Below, piece by piece: positions 6,343-12,830 of a stretch of 17,924 bases of DNA (its first letter is position 1; each line of letters begins with the position of its first letter). The stretch is taken from positions 1 to 17,924 of the forward strand of contig JBDRNO010000115.1 in NCBI GenBank assembly GCA_043811005.1, read 5' to 3'. Under the pieces are notes generated by a model. It was not told the DNA's origin, did not search any database, and saw only the letters and a list, made by a program, of their open reading frames with translations. The stretch is from JBDRNO01 sp043811005 (GTDB lineage Bacteria > Bacteroidota > Bacteroidia > NORP154). The translations under genes and the position numbers were made by a program.

Positions 6343-7590
6343 TTAAGAAACATTTTTAGTTTCCAGATCTGACTCCATATCAGGCTGTGATTCAATGCTT
6401 TCTTCAAATATCGGGGGAGTCTCCAATTTTCTCTTGTATAGAATATTGCTGCCCATCATTACAATAATCGTCATCAGTATTACAAGGGTGACAACCTCTT
6501 CATTAATCAGAGTAATCTTTGATATCTCGGGGATACTAAGGAAGAGCAGGATGGTTATAAGTCCCCTGGGAGCAAAAAAAACCAGGGTTAATGAGGGAAT
6601 TTTCAATGCATAACGGACAAAAAGCCATCGTATCAGCAGCATACCTACAGTTATCACAAGGCTTACCAGGATATTGTTTAAGCTGAAAAGCCCCCCGATA
6701 CTGGCATAATAACCAAACATTACAAAGAAAAAAGATCTTACAATAAATGTTAACTCACGCAGTATTCTCCGGAAGGATTCAAGATCATTTCTGAATTTCT
6801 CAAAATCAACATATCTTTTGATTATTGTATGCTCAACTAAATGACTGTTTGATAACGCTATGCCAAAAACAAGAACAAGGAAAAGGGCAGGAAGATGGAT
6901 GATTTTGGCAAGTGCATACACCATAACAACAGATGTCATGATGATGATATAGTTTATATGGTAACTTATTTTGTGTAAAAGCAAAGCCAGAACAGAAGTT
7001 ATGGCTGCTGATAGAAATATAGTAAGTATTCCGCTAAAGGCAAAATTAACTAATCCCCAACCAATAGAGTTCTGATTGATAATAATAAAGTCAAAAACAA
7101 GAATCCCTATTATATCTGAAAAAGAGCTTTCGTAAATAATAAATTCTTTTTGTTCCGGATCCAGATGAACGGAAGATGATATGGCAACGGCACTGCTGAT
7201 AATTCCAAGAGGAATTGCATTTAAAAGTGAATCTATTAGCTTATATCCCAGTATATTTACCATAATAAATGATAGAATCGCCACAAAAAAGACAAAGAGA
7301 AAAATGGCAGAAGAGACAGATTTGATTATTAATCTGATCTTATTCCGTTCAAGCTTAATGTCAAGGCTTGCTTCCATTACTATCAGAATTAATCCTATAG
7401 TACCTAATACAGGGAGGAGTGGTTTCATATTGGGGATACCGAAACCGGTATTTGCTACTAATAACTGGATCCCAATCCCCAGAAGGATAAGCATACCTAC
7501 CCCGGGAATTTTTGTGTACCTGCTCGTTATATCAAAAATGTAGGCAATGATAACTATCAGACAAAGAGCTAATATTATATAATTTGTCAT
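6343..7590 (-). CDS. Cation:proton antiporter (CPA superfamily)
   Basis: The 415-residue protein is strongly hydrophobic throughout, with roughly 11-12 membrane helices, and has a short charged C-terminal tail (EESIESQPDMESDLETKNVS). Features of the Na+/H+ exchanger fold can be seen. There is an acidic residue in an early helix (E73 in VMEASLDIKL), comparable to the FE.GL motif. There is also ESSFSD (E154, D159), aligned with the ES..ND core motif of NhaP-type exchangers, where the aspartate carries the ion. It is shorter than exchangers with cytoplasmic NAD- or nucleotide-binding domains. The likely role is exchange of Na+ or K+ for protons across the inner membrane; the ion cannot be decided. 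It is a single gene, convergent with the M16 lipoprotein. Confidence 0.85.
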   Translation of the reverse strand: MTNYIILALCLIVIIAYIFDITSRYTKIPGVGMLILLGIGIQLLVANTGFGIPNMKPLLPVLGTIGLILIVMEASLDIKLERNKIRLIIKSVSSAIFLFVFFVAILSFIMVNILGYKLIDSLLNAIPLGIISSAVAISSSVHLDPEQKEFIIYESSFSDIIGILVFDFIIINQNSIGWGLVNFAFSGILTIFLSAAITSVLALLLHKISYHINYIIIMTSVVMVYALAKIIHLPALFLVLVFGIALSNSHLVEHTIIKRYVDFEKFRNDLESFRRILRELTFIVRSFFFVMFGYYASIGGLFSLNNILVSLVITVGMLLIRWLFVRYALKIPSLTLVFFAPRGLITILLFLSIPEISKITLINEEVVTLVILMTIIVMMGSNILYKRKLETPPIFEESIESQPDMESDLETKNVS

Positions 7591-7659
7591 TTGCGCAATT
7601 ATGTTTCCGGTGAATTTTTTCAGTTATTTGTCTTCTTCGAACATCTTAAAATTATTCTG

Positions 7660-7667
7660 CAAAGATA
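7660..7667 (-). promoter_or_regulatory. Possible -7 box of the antiporter gene
   Basis: The minus strand reads TATCTTTG (TAnnTTTG), 69 bases before the antiporter start codon. The only nearby TTTG (7680-7683) is 12 bases away, which is too close for a normal -33 box, so the call is weak. Confidence 0.35.
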
Positions 7668-7728
7668 ATTATGTCATGACAAAGTAAAAGTGTAAACATA
7701 TGGGATAATAATCGGGTTTTTTTAAGTG

Positions 7729-7759
7729 TTTCAATTGAGGATTATTTGTTATAAATTTG
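7729..7759 (+). promoter_or_regulatory. Promoter upstream of the tRNA-Leu locus
   Basis: TTTC (7729-7732, one change from TTTG), 19 bases, TAAATTTG (7752-7759). Twelve bases later, at 7772, an 11-base copy of the tRNA-Leu 5' end begins. That is the same spacing as at tRNA-Gly, so this was probably the original tRNA-Leu promoter. No comparable box lies directly before 7926. Confidence 0.6.
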
Positions 7760-7771
7760 CGGTACTGCTTA

Positions 7772-7925
7772 GCCCGGATGGTAGGGGCGAGCGTGAATAA
7801 AACACCCGGTGGGTGTTTTTAGCGAGCAGCCAGACTGCAGGGGTGGCATTCCACCATCCCTTGATAAAGGTTGAGTTCTTTATAGACTAACGAATTGTAT
7901 CACAAACCACCGTAGTTACTAAATT
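7772..7925 (+). other. Structured insertion/leader between promoter and tRNA-Leu
   Basis: These 154 bases begin with GCCCGGATGGT (7772-7782), identical to the first 11 bases of tRNA-Leu (7926-7936). Next comes a terminator-like hairpin, AAAACACCC (7799-7807), GGT, GGGTGTTTT (7811-7819). Then CATTCCACCATCC (7847-7859) is the exact complement of tRNA-Leu bases 7930-7942 (13 bp). Its last 7 bases can instead pair with GGATGGT (7776-7782), and CCACC (7851-7855) can pair locally with GGTGG (7842-7846). It is either a small insertion that duplicated part of the tRNA or a leader with competing folds. The remaining 7861-7925 shows no recognisable signal. Confidence 0.6.
7799..7820 (+). terminator. 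Terminator-like hairpin ahead of tRNA-Leu
   Basis: A 9-bp perfect stem (AAAACACCC/GGGTGTTTT, loop GGT) ends in five T residues. It lies between the only good promoter and the tRNA-Leu gene, which is unexpected. Confidence 0.55.
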
Positions 7926-8012
7926 GCCCGGATGGTGGAATGGTAGACACGCAGGACTTAAAATCCTGTGGCCATTACGGCTGTGCGGGTTCAAGTCCCG
8001 CTCCGGGTACCA
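7926..8012 (+). tRNA. tRNA-Leu (anticodon UAA)
   Basis: The acceptor GCCCGGA pairs with TCCGGGT (8002-8008), giving a G1-U72 wobble at the end. The anticodon stem CAGGA/TCCTG encloses CTTAAAA with anticodon TAA. The long class II variable arm (TGGCCATTACGGCTGT region) is present. The T arm is GCGGG-TTCAAGT-CCCGC. The discriminator is A8009, and CCA is encoded at 8010-8012, unlike tRNA-Gly here. The last bases GGGTAC belong to a 24-bp repeat found again at 12528-12551. Confidence 0.95.
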
Positions 8013-8028
8013 AAACAGAGTGAGAGTG
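8005..8028 (+). repeat. 24-bp direct repeat, left copy
   Basis: It runs from GGGTAC in the tRNA-Leu 3' end through AAAACAGAGTGAGAGTG (8012-8028). It differs from 12528-12551 only at position 8011 (C versus T). Confidence 0.85.
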
Positions 8029-8045
8029 AGAGCGAGAGCGAGAGC
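8022..8045 (+). repeat. Tandem GAGAGY hexamers
   Basis: There are four perfect GAGAGT/GAGAGC units in a row, followed by CACTCTCACT (8049-8058), which can pair back to 8019-8028. It reads as an expanded and decayed version of the palindrome at 12535-12576. Confidence 0.75.
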
Positions 8046-8144
8046 AAACACTCTCACTTACCCTTCGCCCTGTGCCCTGAGCCTTTCTTCAACCTCACTG
8101 GCATTGTTATTGGTATTGCAAGTCAAGCAAGTCGTGCAGGTCAA

Positions 8145-8172
8145 CTTCGGACTTCAGTCTTCGGACTTCGGT
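8145..8172 (+). repeat. Two 14-bp tandem units
   Basis: CTTCGGACTTCAGT and CTTCGGACTTCGGT are adjacent and match at 13 of 14 positions. They lie in the otherwise gene-free stretch 8013-8407. Confidence 0.6.
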
Positions 8173-8259
8173 CTAATTTGCAACTTTCCCATTCTCCAAA
8201 ACGGGTTTTTCGGACAAAATACAATTAGGGATCTTCCTATTGGCATATTGGTTAAATTG
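8173..8259 (-). pseudogene. Decayed recombinase 3' end, copy A
   Basis: On the minus strand, 28 open codons between stops read KIPNCILSEKPVLENGKVAN at the end. They match the fragment at 12578-12769 (KILGCIFSEKLILENEKV). At DNA level 8178-8244 and 12616-12682 agree at 50 of 67 positions without gaps, counted by eye. The pattern K(I/L)..CIF.EKL..E..K resembles the C-terminal end of large serine recombinases of Bacteroidota. Assignment to that family is from memory. No upstream part of the gene survives. Confidence 0.5.
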
Positions 8260-8322
8260 TCATATGAATCCATTGACATTTTAACTGAAATATTGACCTG
8301 TATTATACATTCCCAGTTACAC

Positions 8323-8330
8323 TATATTTG
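8323..8330 (+). promoter_or_regulatory. Possible -7 box of the serine hydrolase gene
   Basis: TATATTTG is an exact TAnnTTTG, 77 bases before the start codon. No TTTG lies at the proper distance upstream. The remainder of 8260-8407 shows nothing else recognisable. Confidence 0.35.
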
Positions 8331-8407
8331 CATTAGTCAAAAAAGTATAGACATTTTTTCACTCCTGTTTGTATTAAAATAGAGGTATAATTTAAACTCA
8401 ATTCAAA

Positions 8408-9661
8408 ATGAAAACAACAAGAATTATTTCAACTTTTTTTATATTCCAAATATTATTGAGTCAATCATGCAATCAAAATAAAGGGAATCAATTGATAACA
8501 CAAACATATAGGATGAATTTGATAGACTCTCTTTTGAATACAGCTGTAAAAGAGAATGAAATACCTGGAGCCGTCGTCTACATTAACCACAATGGAAAGG
8601 AAGTTTTTCATAAAGCGTATGGTTATAGAAACATGGAAAACAAAGTCCCAATGCTTAAAGACGATATTTTCCGCATGGCTTCAATGACTAAGGCATTAAC
8701 TGCTGTTGCAGTGTTGCAACTTTATGAACGTGGATTGCTCTTCCTTAATGAGAAGGTTAGTAAATATATCCCTGAATTCAAGAGTCCACAAGTTTTAATT
8801 AATGTATTGCCAGATTCTGGTTTTACATCAAAACCTGCATCATCCGAAATAACAATCAGGCAATTATTAACTCATACGTCAGGTATTGGGTATGGATTTC
8901 AGGATGAAAGATATAATGCCCTTGTTATCAAGAATAATATAAGTGAAGGTTTTGAAGATGATGACAGAACTTCATTAGAAAATATCCAACGGATTGCTAA
9001 ATTACCATTGCTTTTCGAACCGGGAGAAAAATATACCTATGGTTTGAGTTACGATGTATTGGGAGTCGTTATTGAGATTATCACTGGGATGAGATACGAC
9101 AAATACATTAATGAGTATATACTTGATCCTTTAAGCATGAACGATAGTTATTTCATAGTTCCTGAGAAAGAACAATACAGACTGGTAACTCCGTATCAAC
9201 CGGCAGAAAAAGGAATTGGATTGGAACCCACAAATTATCCGGATACTGCCTATCCAAAAATACGAACCAGACAATATTTTTCAGGAGCTGCTGATCTATG
9301 CTCAACTGCCGGAGATTACGGGAAGTTTATCCAAATGGTTCTAAATAAGGGGATTTACAACAACATACGCATTCTTGGTGAACGCTTTATCGAAATGATG
9401 CTTTCAAAACAAACAGCACTTGATGATGGTAACTATGAACAGGGTTTTGCCACCTGGGTAACAAATGCTGAGGGTGCTGCAGAAGGTCCCATGGATGTTC
9501 TTTCCTTTGGATTTGGAGGTTTTTGGGATACTTATGGCTGGGCAGATCCTAATGGAAACTTTGTGGCAGTGTTACTTCTTCAAATGTACCCTAATAACCA
9601 GTATAAAATTCACGACAAATTTCAGGTAATTACTTATGGGGTCATTAATGAATTATATTAA
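8408..9661 (+). CDS. Serine hydrolase, class C beta-lactamase/type VIII esterase-like lipoprotein
   Basis: The 417-residue protein begins with a hydrophobic leader and a candidate lipid cysteine at 21 (ILLSQSC), though the lipobox is weak. The catalytic SxxK is S92-M-T-K95 (MASMTKA). The second motif is Y211 in YTYGLSYDVLG, which aligns with the tyrosine of EstB-type enzymes, which lack the classical YxN. The third is the glycine-rich strand FGFGGFWDTYGWADP (367-381) in place of KTG. This set points to a DD-peptidase-fold ester hydrolase, more likely an esterase or D-amino-peptide hydrolase than a resistance beta-lactamase; the substrate is unknown. It stands alone in the A+T-rich stretch after tRNA-Leu. 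Confidence 0.88.
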   Translation: MKTTRIISTFFIFQILLSQSCNQNKGNQLITQTYRMNLIDSLLNTAVKENEIPGAVVYINHNGKEVFHKAYGYRNMENKVPMLKDDIFRMASMTKALTAVAVLQLYERGLLFLNEKVSKYIPEFKSPQVLINVLPDSGFTSKPASSEITIRQLLTHTSGIGYGFQDERYNALVIKNNISEGFEDDDRTSLENIQRIAKLPLLFEPGEKYTYGLSYDVLGVVIEIITGMRYDKYINEYILDPLSMNDSYFIVPEKEQYRLVTPYQPAEKGIGLEPTNYPDTAYPKIRTRQYFSGAADLCSTAGDYGKFIQMVLNKGIYNNIRILGERFIEMMLSKQTALDDGNYEQGFATWVTNAEGAAEGPMDVLSFGFGGFWDTYGWADPNGNFVAVLLLQMYPNNQYKIHDKFQVITYGVINELY

Positions 9662-9745
9662 TTCAGATCTGATATGTTAAGGGTCCCTGGCATTCCTGCA
9701 TGATATTGAAGTTTGGCAATATTGAAGTCTCAATTGCCAACATAT

Positions 9746-9792
9746 ATCAAAAGGTGCTTTTACAGTATGCAATTTTCAAAGGTCAGGGGTAC
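9746..9792 (+). repeat. 47-bp dispersed repeat, copy A
   Basis: It aligns without gaps to 12487-12533 (about 36 of 47 by eye) and to 16064-16110. All three start ATCAxAAGGT, carry TGCAAyTTT and end GGGGTAC with the same 9-base spacer. It lies in the gene-free stretch 9662-10081, where I see nothing else beyond a small GGGGT/ACCCC hairpin at its right edge. Confidence 0.75.
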
Positions 9793-10081
9793 AGTTGAAC
9801 CCCCTTATTTATGGGATAAAAATAGGATACAATAGACATGAAAACACAAGATAATATTCGTAACTTTTTAAGTGCGCTCCTCCCCGATTTAATTAGATAA
9901 AATGTGATTCCTGTTACTATATGCCCGGGGGAAACCTAAATCCTTAGTGGAAAAAATTGTTGTTTTAGCACCTTACTTAATATTTTATTCTTATCTTTTT
10001 GGTTTGGTTTTTAGTTGAATATGCATAAAAAATCATTGAGAAGTTTCAGATAATCTGTCTGTATCAAAAAAGAAGAACATC

Positions 10082-10782
10082 ATGAACCCCTTACTGCGAA
10101 TTAAGCTAGTTATTAGGGTATTGCTAATAGCCTGTGTGTTGGGCATACTATTTGTCACCCTGCTAAAAACCACTCCCGTTACCTTCAATAAAAATATGTC
10201 TGCTGACCGGGAATATGTATCTGGTAATGACGGGAATGAAGAAATCCATCAGATCAACGAATTTTTATCTGACAGATCTGTGACAGAGAAAGGTTCAATA
10301 GTTAACCTTACATTTTACAGCAAATCATTAAAGATGGATCGTGCAGTCCAGATCTATTTACCCCAAGGTTATGACCAGAAAAGTACTTTACGATACCCGG
10401 TAATTTACTTTTTACACGGCGCCGGCCAGAATAGTTATAGTGAGGACCAACTATTCTTAATTCTTAATACCCTTATAAGCGGCAAAACAATCTCGTTCCC
10501 CTTGACAGCGTGGGCAACTGGATTAATTCAGTCTGGAATCGCTGGTTATTGCATGATTGCACTTCCCTTGCTAAAAATATATCCACGGAAAATGATCTGG
10601 CAATTTATTTCGATTGTGGCCAACAGGATGAAACACTTGCCTATGACTTTAATATCAGTTTTGCTGATTCGTTGTACAAATTGGGTTTACCTTATAAATT
10701 TCAATCTTATACAGGAGGCCACTATGACAGATACAACAGGTACCCAACCGGATTAATGTTTTTGGATTCTGTAATGCATTGA
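10082..10782 (+). pseudogene. Alpha/beta-hydrolase (putative esterase) pseudogene
   Basis: Frame 1 (from 10082) encodes a membrane or signal helix, then AVQIYLPQGYDQ and YPVIYFLHGAGQN, the usual start of a D-type putative esterase with its HG oxyanion turn, and continues to about LISGKT near 10490. The homology then resumes in another frame up to 10782: AIYFDCGQQDETLAYDF (catalytic acid region) and TGGHYDRYNRY (catalytic histidine). The middle, including the GxSxG nucleophile elbow expected between these parts, is missing. Both a deletion and a frame change at about 10490-10505 are needed to explain this. With no serine it cannot be active. Confidence 0.8.
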
Positions 10783-10840
10783 ATGATAATCCATGAGCTC
10801 AGGGAAGACTAATCGCCACATCTTAGTCAGGAAATAAACA

Positions 10841-10872
10841 GTTGACTTTAAATTTGAAAAGTCGTAATTTTG
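10841..10872 (+). promoter_or_regulatory. Promoter of the aldo/keto reductase gene
   Basis: GTTG (10841-10844, near TTTG), 20 bases, TAATTTTG (10865-10872, exact TAnnTTTG). Transcription would begin near 10879, making the ATG at 10907 the natural start and a TTG at 10886 unlikely. Confidence 0.6.
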
Positions 10873-10906
10873 AAAGGCTTTCTGTTTGATATATAAAACA
10901 GTGATT

Positions 10907-12244
10907 ATGAAAGCAAAACAAATTAACCGCAGAGATTTTCTGACAAAATCATCTATTGGCCTGGTTGGCGTCAGCACGGGATTAATAAATAGAGGAAGCA
11001 TTAAAGATGGTTTTCATTTCAGCAAAAGTACAGGGTTGCCCGGAATTAAAGAATACAGAGTTCTTGGGCGTACTGGATTCAAAGTATCAGACATTGGATG
11101 TGGCCCTGTTAGTATTTCCAATGAAAATGTTTTAAAAGCAGTTCTTGATGCTGGCATAAACTTTATTGATACTGCAGAGTTTTACGGCAATGGAAATAAT
11201 GAATTAATGGTTGGAAAAGCAATTAAGGGAATTAATAGAGGTTCTATTTTCCTTAACACAAAGATTGGCGTCTCCGAAAATGACACAAAAGAAAATATTT
11301 TAACACGTGTACGAAAATGTCTTGAAAGGCTCGACACAGATTATCTTGACGGATTAACGCTTTGGAATGCCGGTTCAGTGACGGAAATTAAGAATAAAGC
11401 TTTTCATAATGCTTTTGACCAGCTGAAAAATGAAGGAAGGATTAAATATTGCGGAGTTTCATGTCATGGATCTAATATGGGTACTGAATCTAAAGAAAAC
11501 ATGGAAAAAATTATTGGCAATGCTATTGAGGATGGTCGATTTGACTTAGTTCTGTTTGTTTACAATTATGTACAGCAAGAGATGGGGAAAAACATTCTTA
11601 AAGCATGTACAAAGAAGAATATTGGCACTACCCTTATGAAGACTGATCCTTTTGGAGGAACTTATTTATCTGTATTAGAATTTGTAAAGAATTACCATGC
11701 CGAGAATAAACCAGTTCCCGAAAATGCCAGGAAAGTTTATGACACAATAATTGATAAACAAAAAAAAGCTGAATCATTTTTACAGAAAGATCAGTTATAT
11801 GACAACAATGCCAGAAGAGAAGCTGCTATTAGTTTTGTTTTAAATGAACCATCTGTTCATTCTGTGCTCATATCGTTTAAAACATTTGATGATATAACAG
11901 ACTATGTTAATTTATCAGGCACCCGAATGACAACAAAAAATATTTCAACGATTAATACACTTATAGAAACGTGTGACTATTTGTATTGCCGCCATGCCTG
12001 TGGATTATGCGAAAGTTTTTGTCCATATGAAGTACCTATTAATACAATTATGCGCTATAACCATTATTTTATGGCCCAGGGAAGAGAAAAATATGCCATT
12101 CAGAAATATTATGAATTAGCAGGTGCCAAATCAGACAAATGTCTGGATTGTGAAGGCTTTTGTCAGACAGCCTGTCCTTACGGAGTTTCAATACATGCAC
12201 TTTTAGCAGTTGCGCATAATAATTTAAGTCTGAAGATTACTTAA
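10907..12244 (+). CDS. Tat-exported aldo/keto reductase with C-terminal two-cluster ferredoxin domain
   Basis: From ATG 10907 the protein has 445 residues. It starts with a twin-arginine signal (NRRDFLTKSSIGLVG), so it would be exported folded with cofactors. The barrel domain (about 48-335) shows D88 and Y93 (FIDTAEFYG) and K119 (LNTKIG) of the aldo/keto reductase tetrad. The usual histidine position (normally L.LLH) reads LTLWN, so the histidine is missing. The C-terminal domain has CRHACGLCESFCP (C361, 365, 368, 372) and CLDCEGFCQTACP (C412, 415, 419, 423), enough for two 4Fe-4S clusters. The likely role is an electron-transferring oxidoreductase in the periplasm; the substrate is unknown. 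The frame is open back to TTG 10886, but the promoter position argues against that start. Confidence 0.85.
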   Translation: MKAKQINRRDFLTKSSIGLVGVSTGLINRGSIKDGFHFSKSTGLPGIKEYRVLGRTGFKVSDIGCGPVSISNENVLKAVLDAGINFIDTAEFYGNGNNELMVGKAIKGINRGSIFLNTKIGVSENDTKENILTRVRKCLERLDTDYLDGLTLWNAGSVTEIKNKAFHNAFDQLKNEGRIKYCGVSCHGSNMGTESKENMEKIIGNAIEDGRFDLVLFVYNYVQQEMGKNILKACTKKNIGTTLMKTDPFGGTYLSVLEFVKNYHAENKPVPENARKVYDTIIDKQKKAESFLQKDQLYDNNARREAAISFVLNEPSVHSVLISFKTFDDITDYVNLSGTRMTTKNISTINTLIETCDYLYCRHACGLCESFCPYEVPINTIMRYNHYFMAQGREKYAIQKYYELAGAKSDKCLDCEGFCQTACPYGVSIHALLAVAHNNLSLKIT

Positions 12245-12486
12245 AAACCAAAAAAAAACATGCTCAGATACAGGCTAAATAGAACTCAACTTATTACAAT
12301 CATGTTTACAAGAGTTTAAAAACTCACTCAAATGATTTTTTAAATCTGCCATAATGGAACTTAAATATCTTATCATAGTCCATTATCAGCAAAACTATAA
12401 GAACCCTCGTCTTGGGCAATTATTAGATAATAACTTAAATACTTGATTTTTAAGTTTGTGAATATTGAATTTTAAATTATTGTAAC

Positions 12487-12533
12487 ATCAAAAGGTCTTT
12501 CAACTGGTTGCAACTTTCGAAAATCAGGGGTAC
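12487..12533 (+). repeat. 47-bp dispersed repeat, copy B
   Basis: It aligns without gaps to copies A (9746) and C (16064; about 37 of 47). Its GGGGTAC end is directly followed by the 17-bp palindrome at 12535. It lies in the gene-free stretch 12245-12830; 12245-12486 shows no other signal. Confidence 0.75.
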
Positions 12534-12551
12534 TAAAACAGAGTGAGAGTG
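12528..12551 (+). repeat. 24-bp direct repeat, right copy
   Basis: It pairs with 8005-8028 (one mismatch). Here the GGGTAC part is the end of 47-bp repeat copy B rather than of a tRNA. The two loci share sequence only from GGGTAC rightward. Confidence 0.85.
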
Positions 12552-12576
12552 TTCGCTCTCACTCTCACTCTGTTTT
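12535..12576. repeat. Perfect 17-bp inverted repeat
   Basis: AAAACAGAGTGAGAGTG (12535-12551), an 8-base loop, CACTCTCACTCTGTTTT (12560-12576). On the minus strand it follows the recombinase fossil directly, so it may have been its terminator or the element end. Confidence 0.85.
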
Positions 12577-12577
12577 C

Positions 12578-12769
12578 TCAATCCTCACTCTCACACTCAC
12601 ACTTTTTATAGGTGGTTGTAACTTTTTCATTCTCCAAGATGAGCTTTTCAGAAAAGATGCAACCAAGGATCTTCTTTTTGGTAGCACCATCTGACTTCCT
12701 GTAAAATTCCATCAAGGTCTCCATCATTGGAATTTCTTTCTCAATAAAAATCTTATAAGGTGACGATTC
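12578..12769 (-). pseudogene. Decayed recombinase 3' end, copy B
   Basis: Sixty-three open codons on the minus strand lie between a stop at 12770-12772 and a stop at 12578-12580. Key parts are IPMMETLMEFYRKSDGATKK and KILGCIFSEKLILENEKV, followed by a low-complexity acidic/Cys tail made from the GAG-repeat DNA. It lacks a start and the catalytic domain. Similarity to the C-terminal region of serine recombinases is from memory. The homologous fragment at 8173-8259 shows it belonged to a repeated gene. Confidence 0.55.
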
Positions 12770-12830
12770 TCATTTTGATCAGGATTGGATATATTTATAA
12801 AATAAAATCTAAGATATAAAAAGCATTATT

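Larger units (their letters stand above)
8005..12551. mobile_element. Possible small genomic island at tRNA-Leu
   Basis: This interval is bounded by direct repeats (8005-8028 and 12528-12551, 23 of 24 bases identical), the left one starting inside the tRNA-Leu acceptor end. Its genes (serine hydrolase, esterase pseudogene, aldo/keto reductase) are visibly more A+T-rich than the flanking M16 gene. It contains recombinase debris but no intact integrase, so if it was mobile it no longer is. Duplicate insertion of two related elements would look the same. Confidence 0.4.

Noticed and set aside
8017..8060. GAGAGT/GAGAGC array as a CRISPR
   Set aside because: The units are adjacent hexamers without spacers; it is a simple tandem repeat.
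7924..8382. Open frame over tRNA-Leu and its flank
   Set aside because: It consists of tRNA, GAGAGY repeats and the antisense of a recombinase fossil.
9838..9900. Short ORF of 20 codons (MKTQDNIRNF...)
   Set aside because: There is no promoter, conservation or context to support such a short frame.
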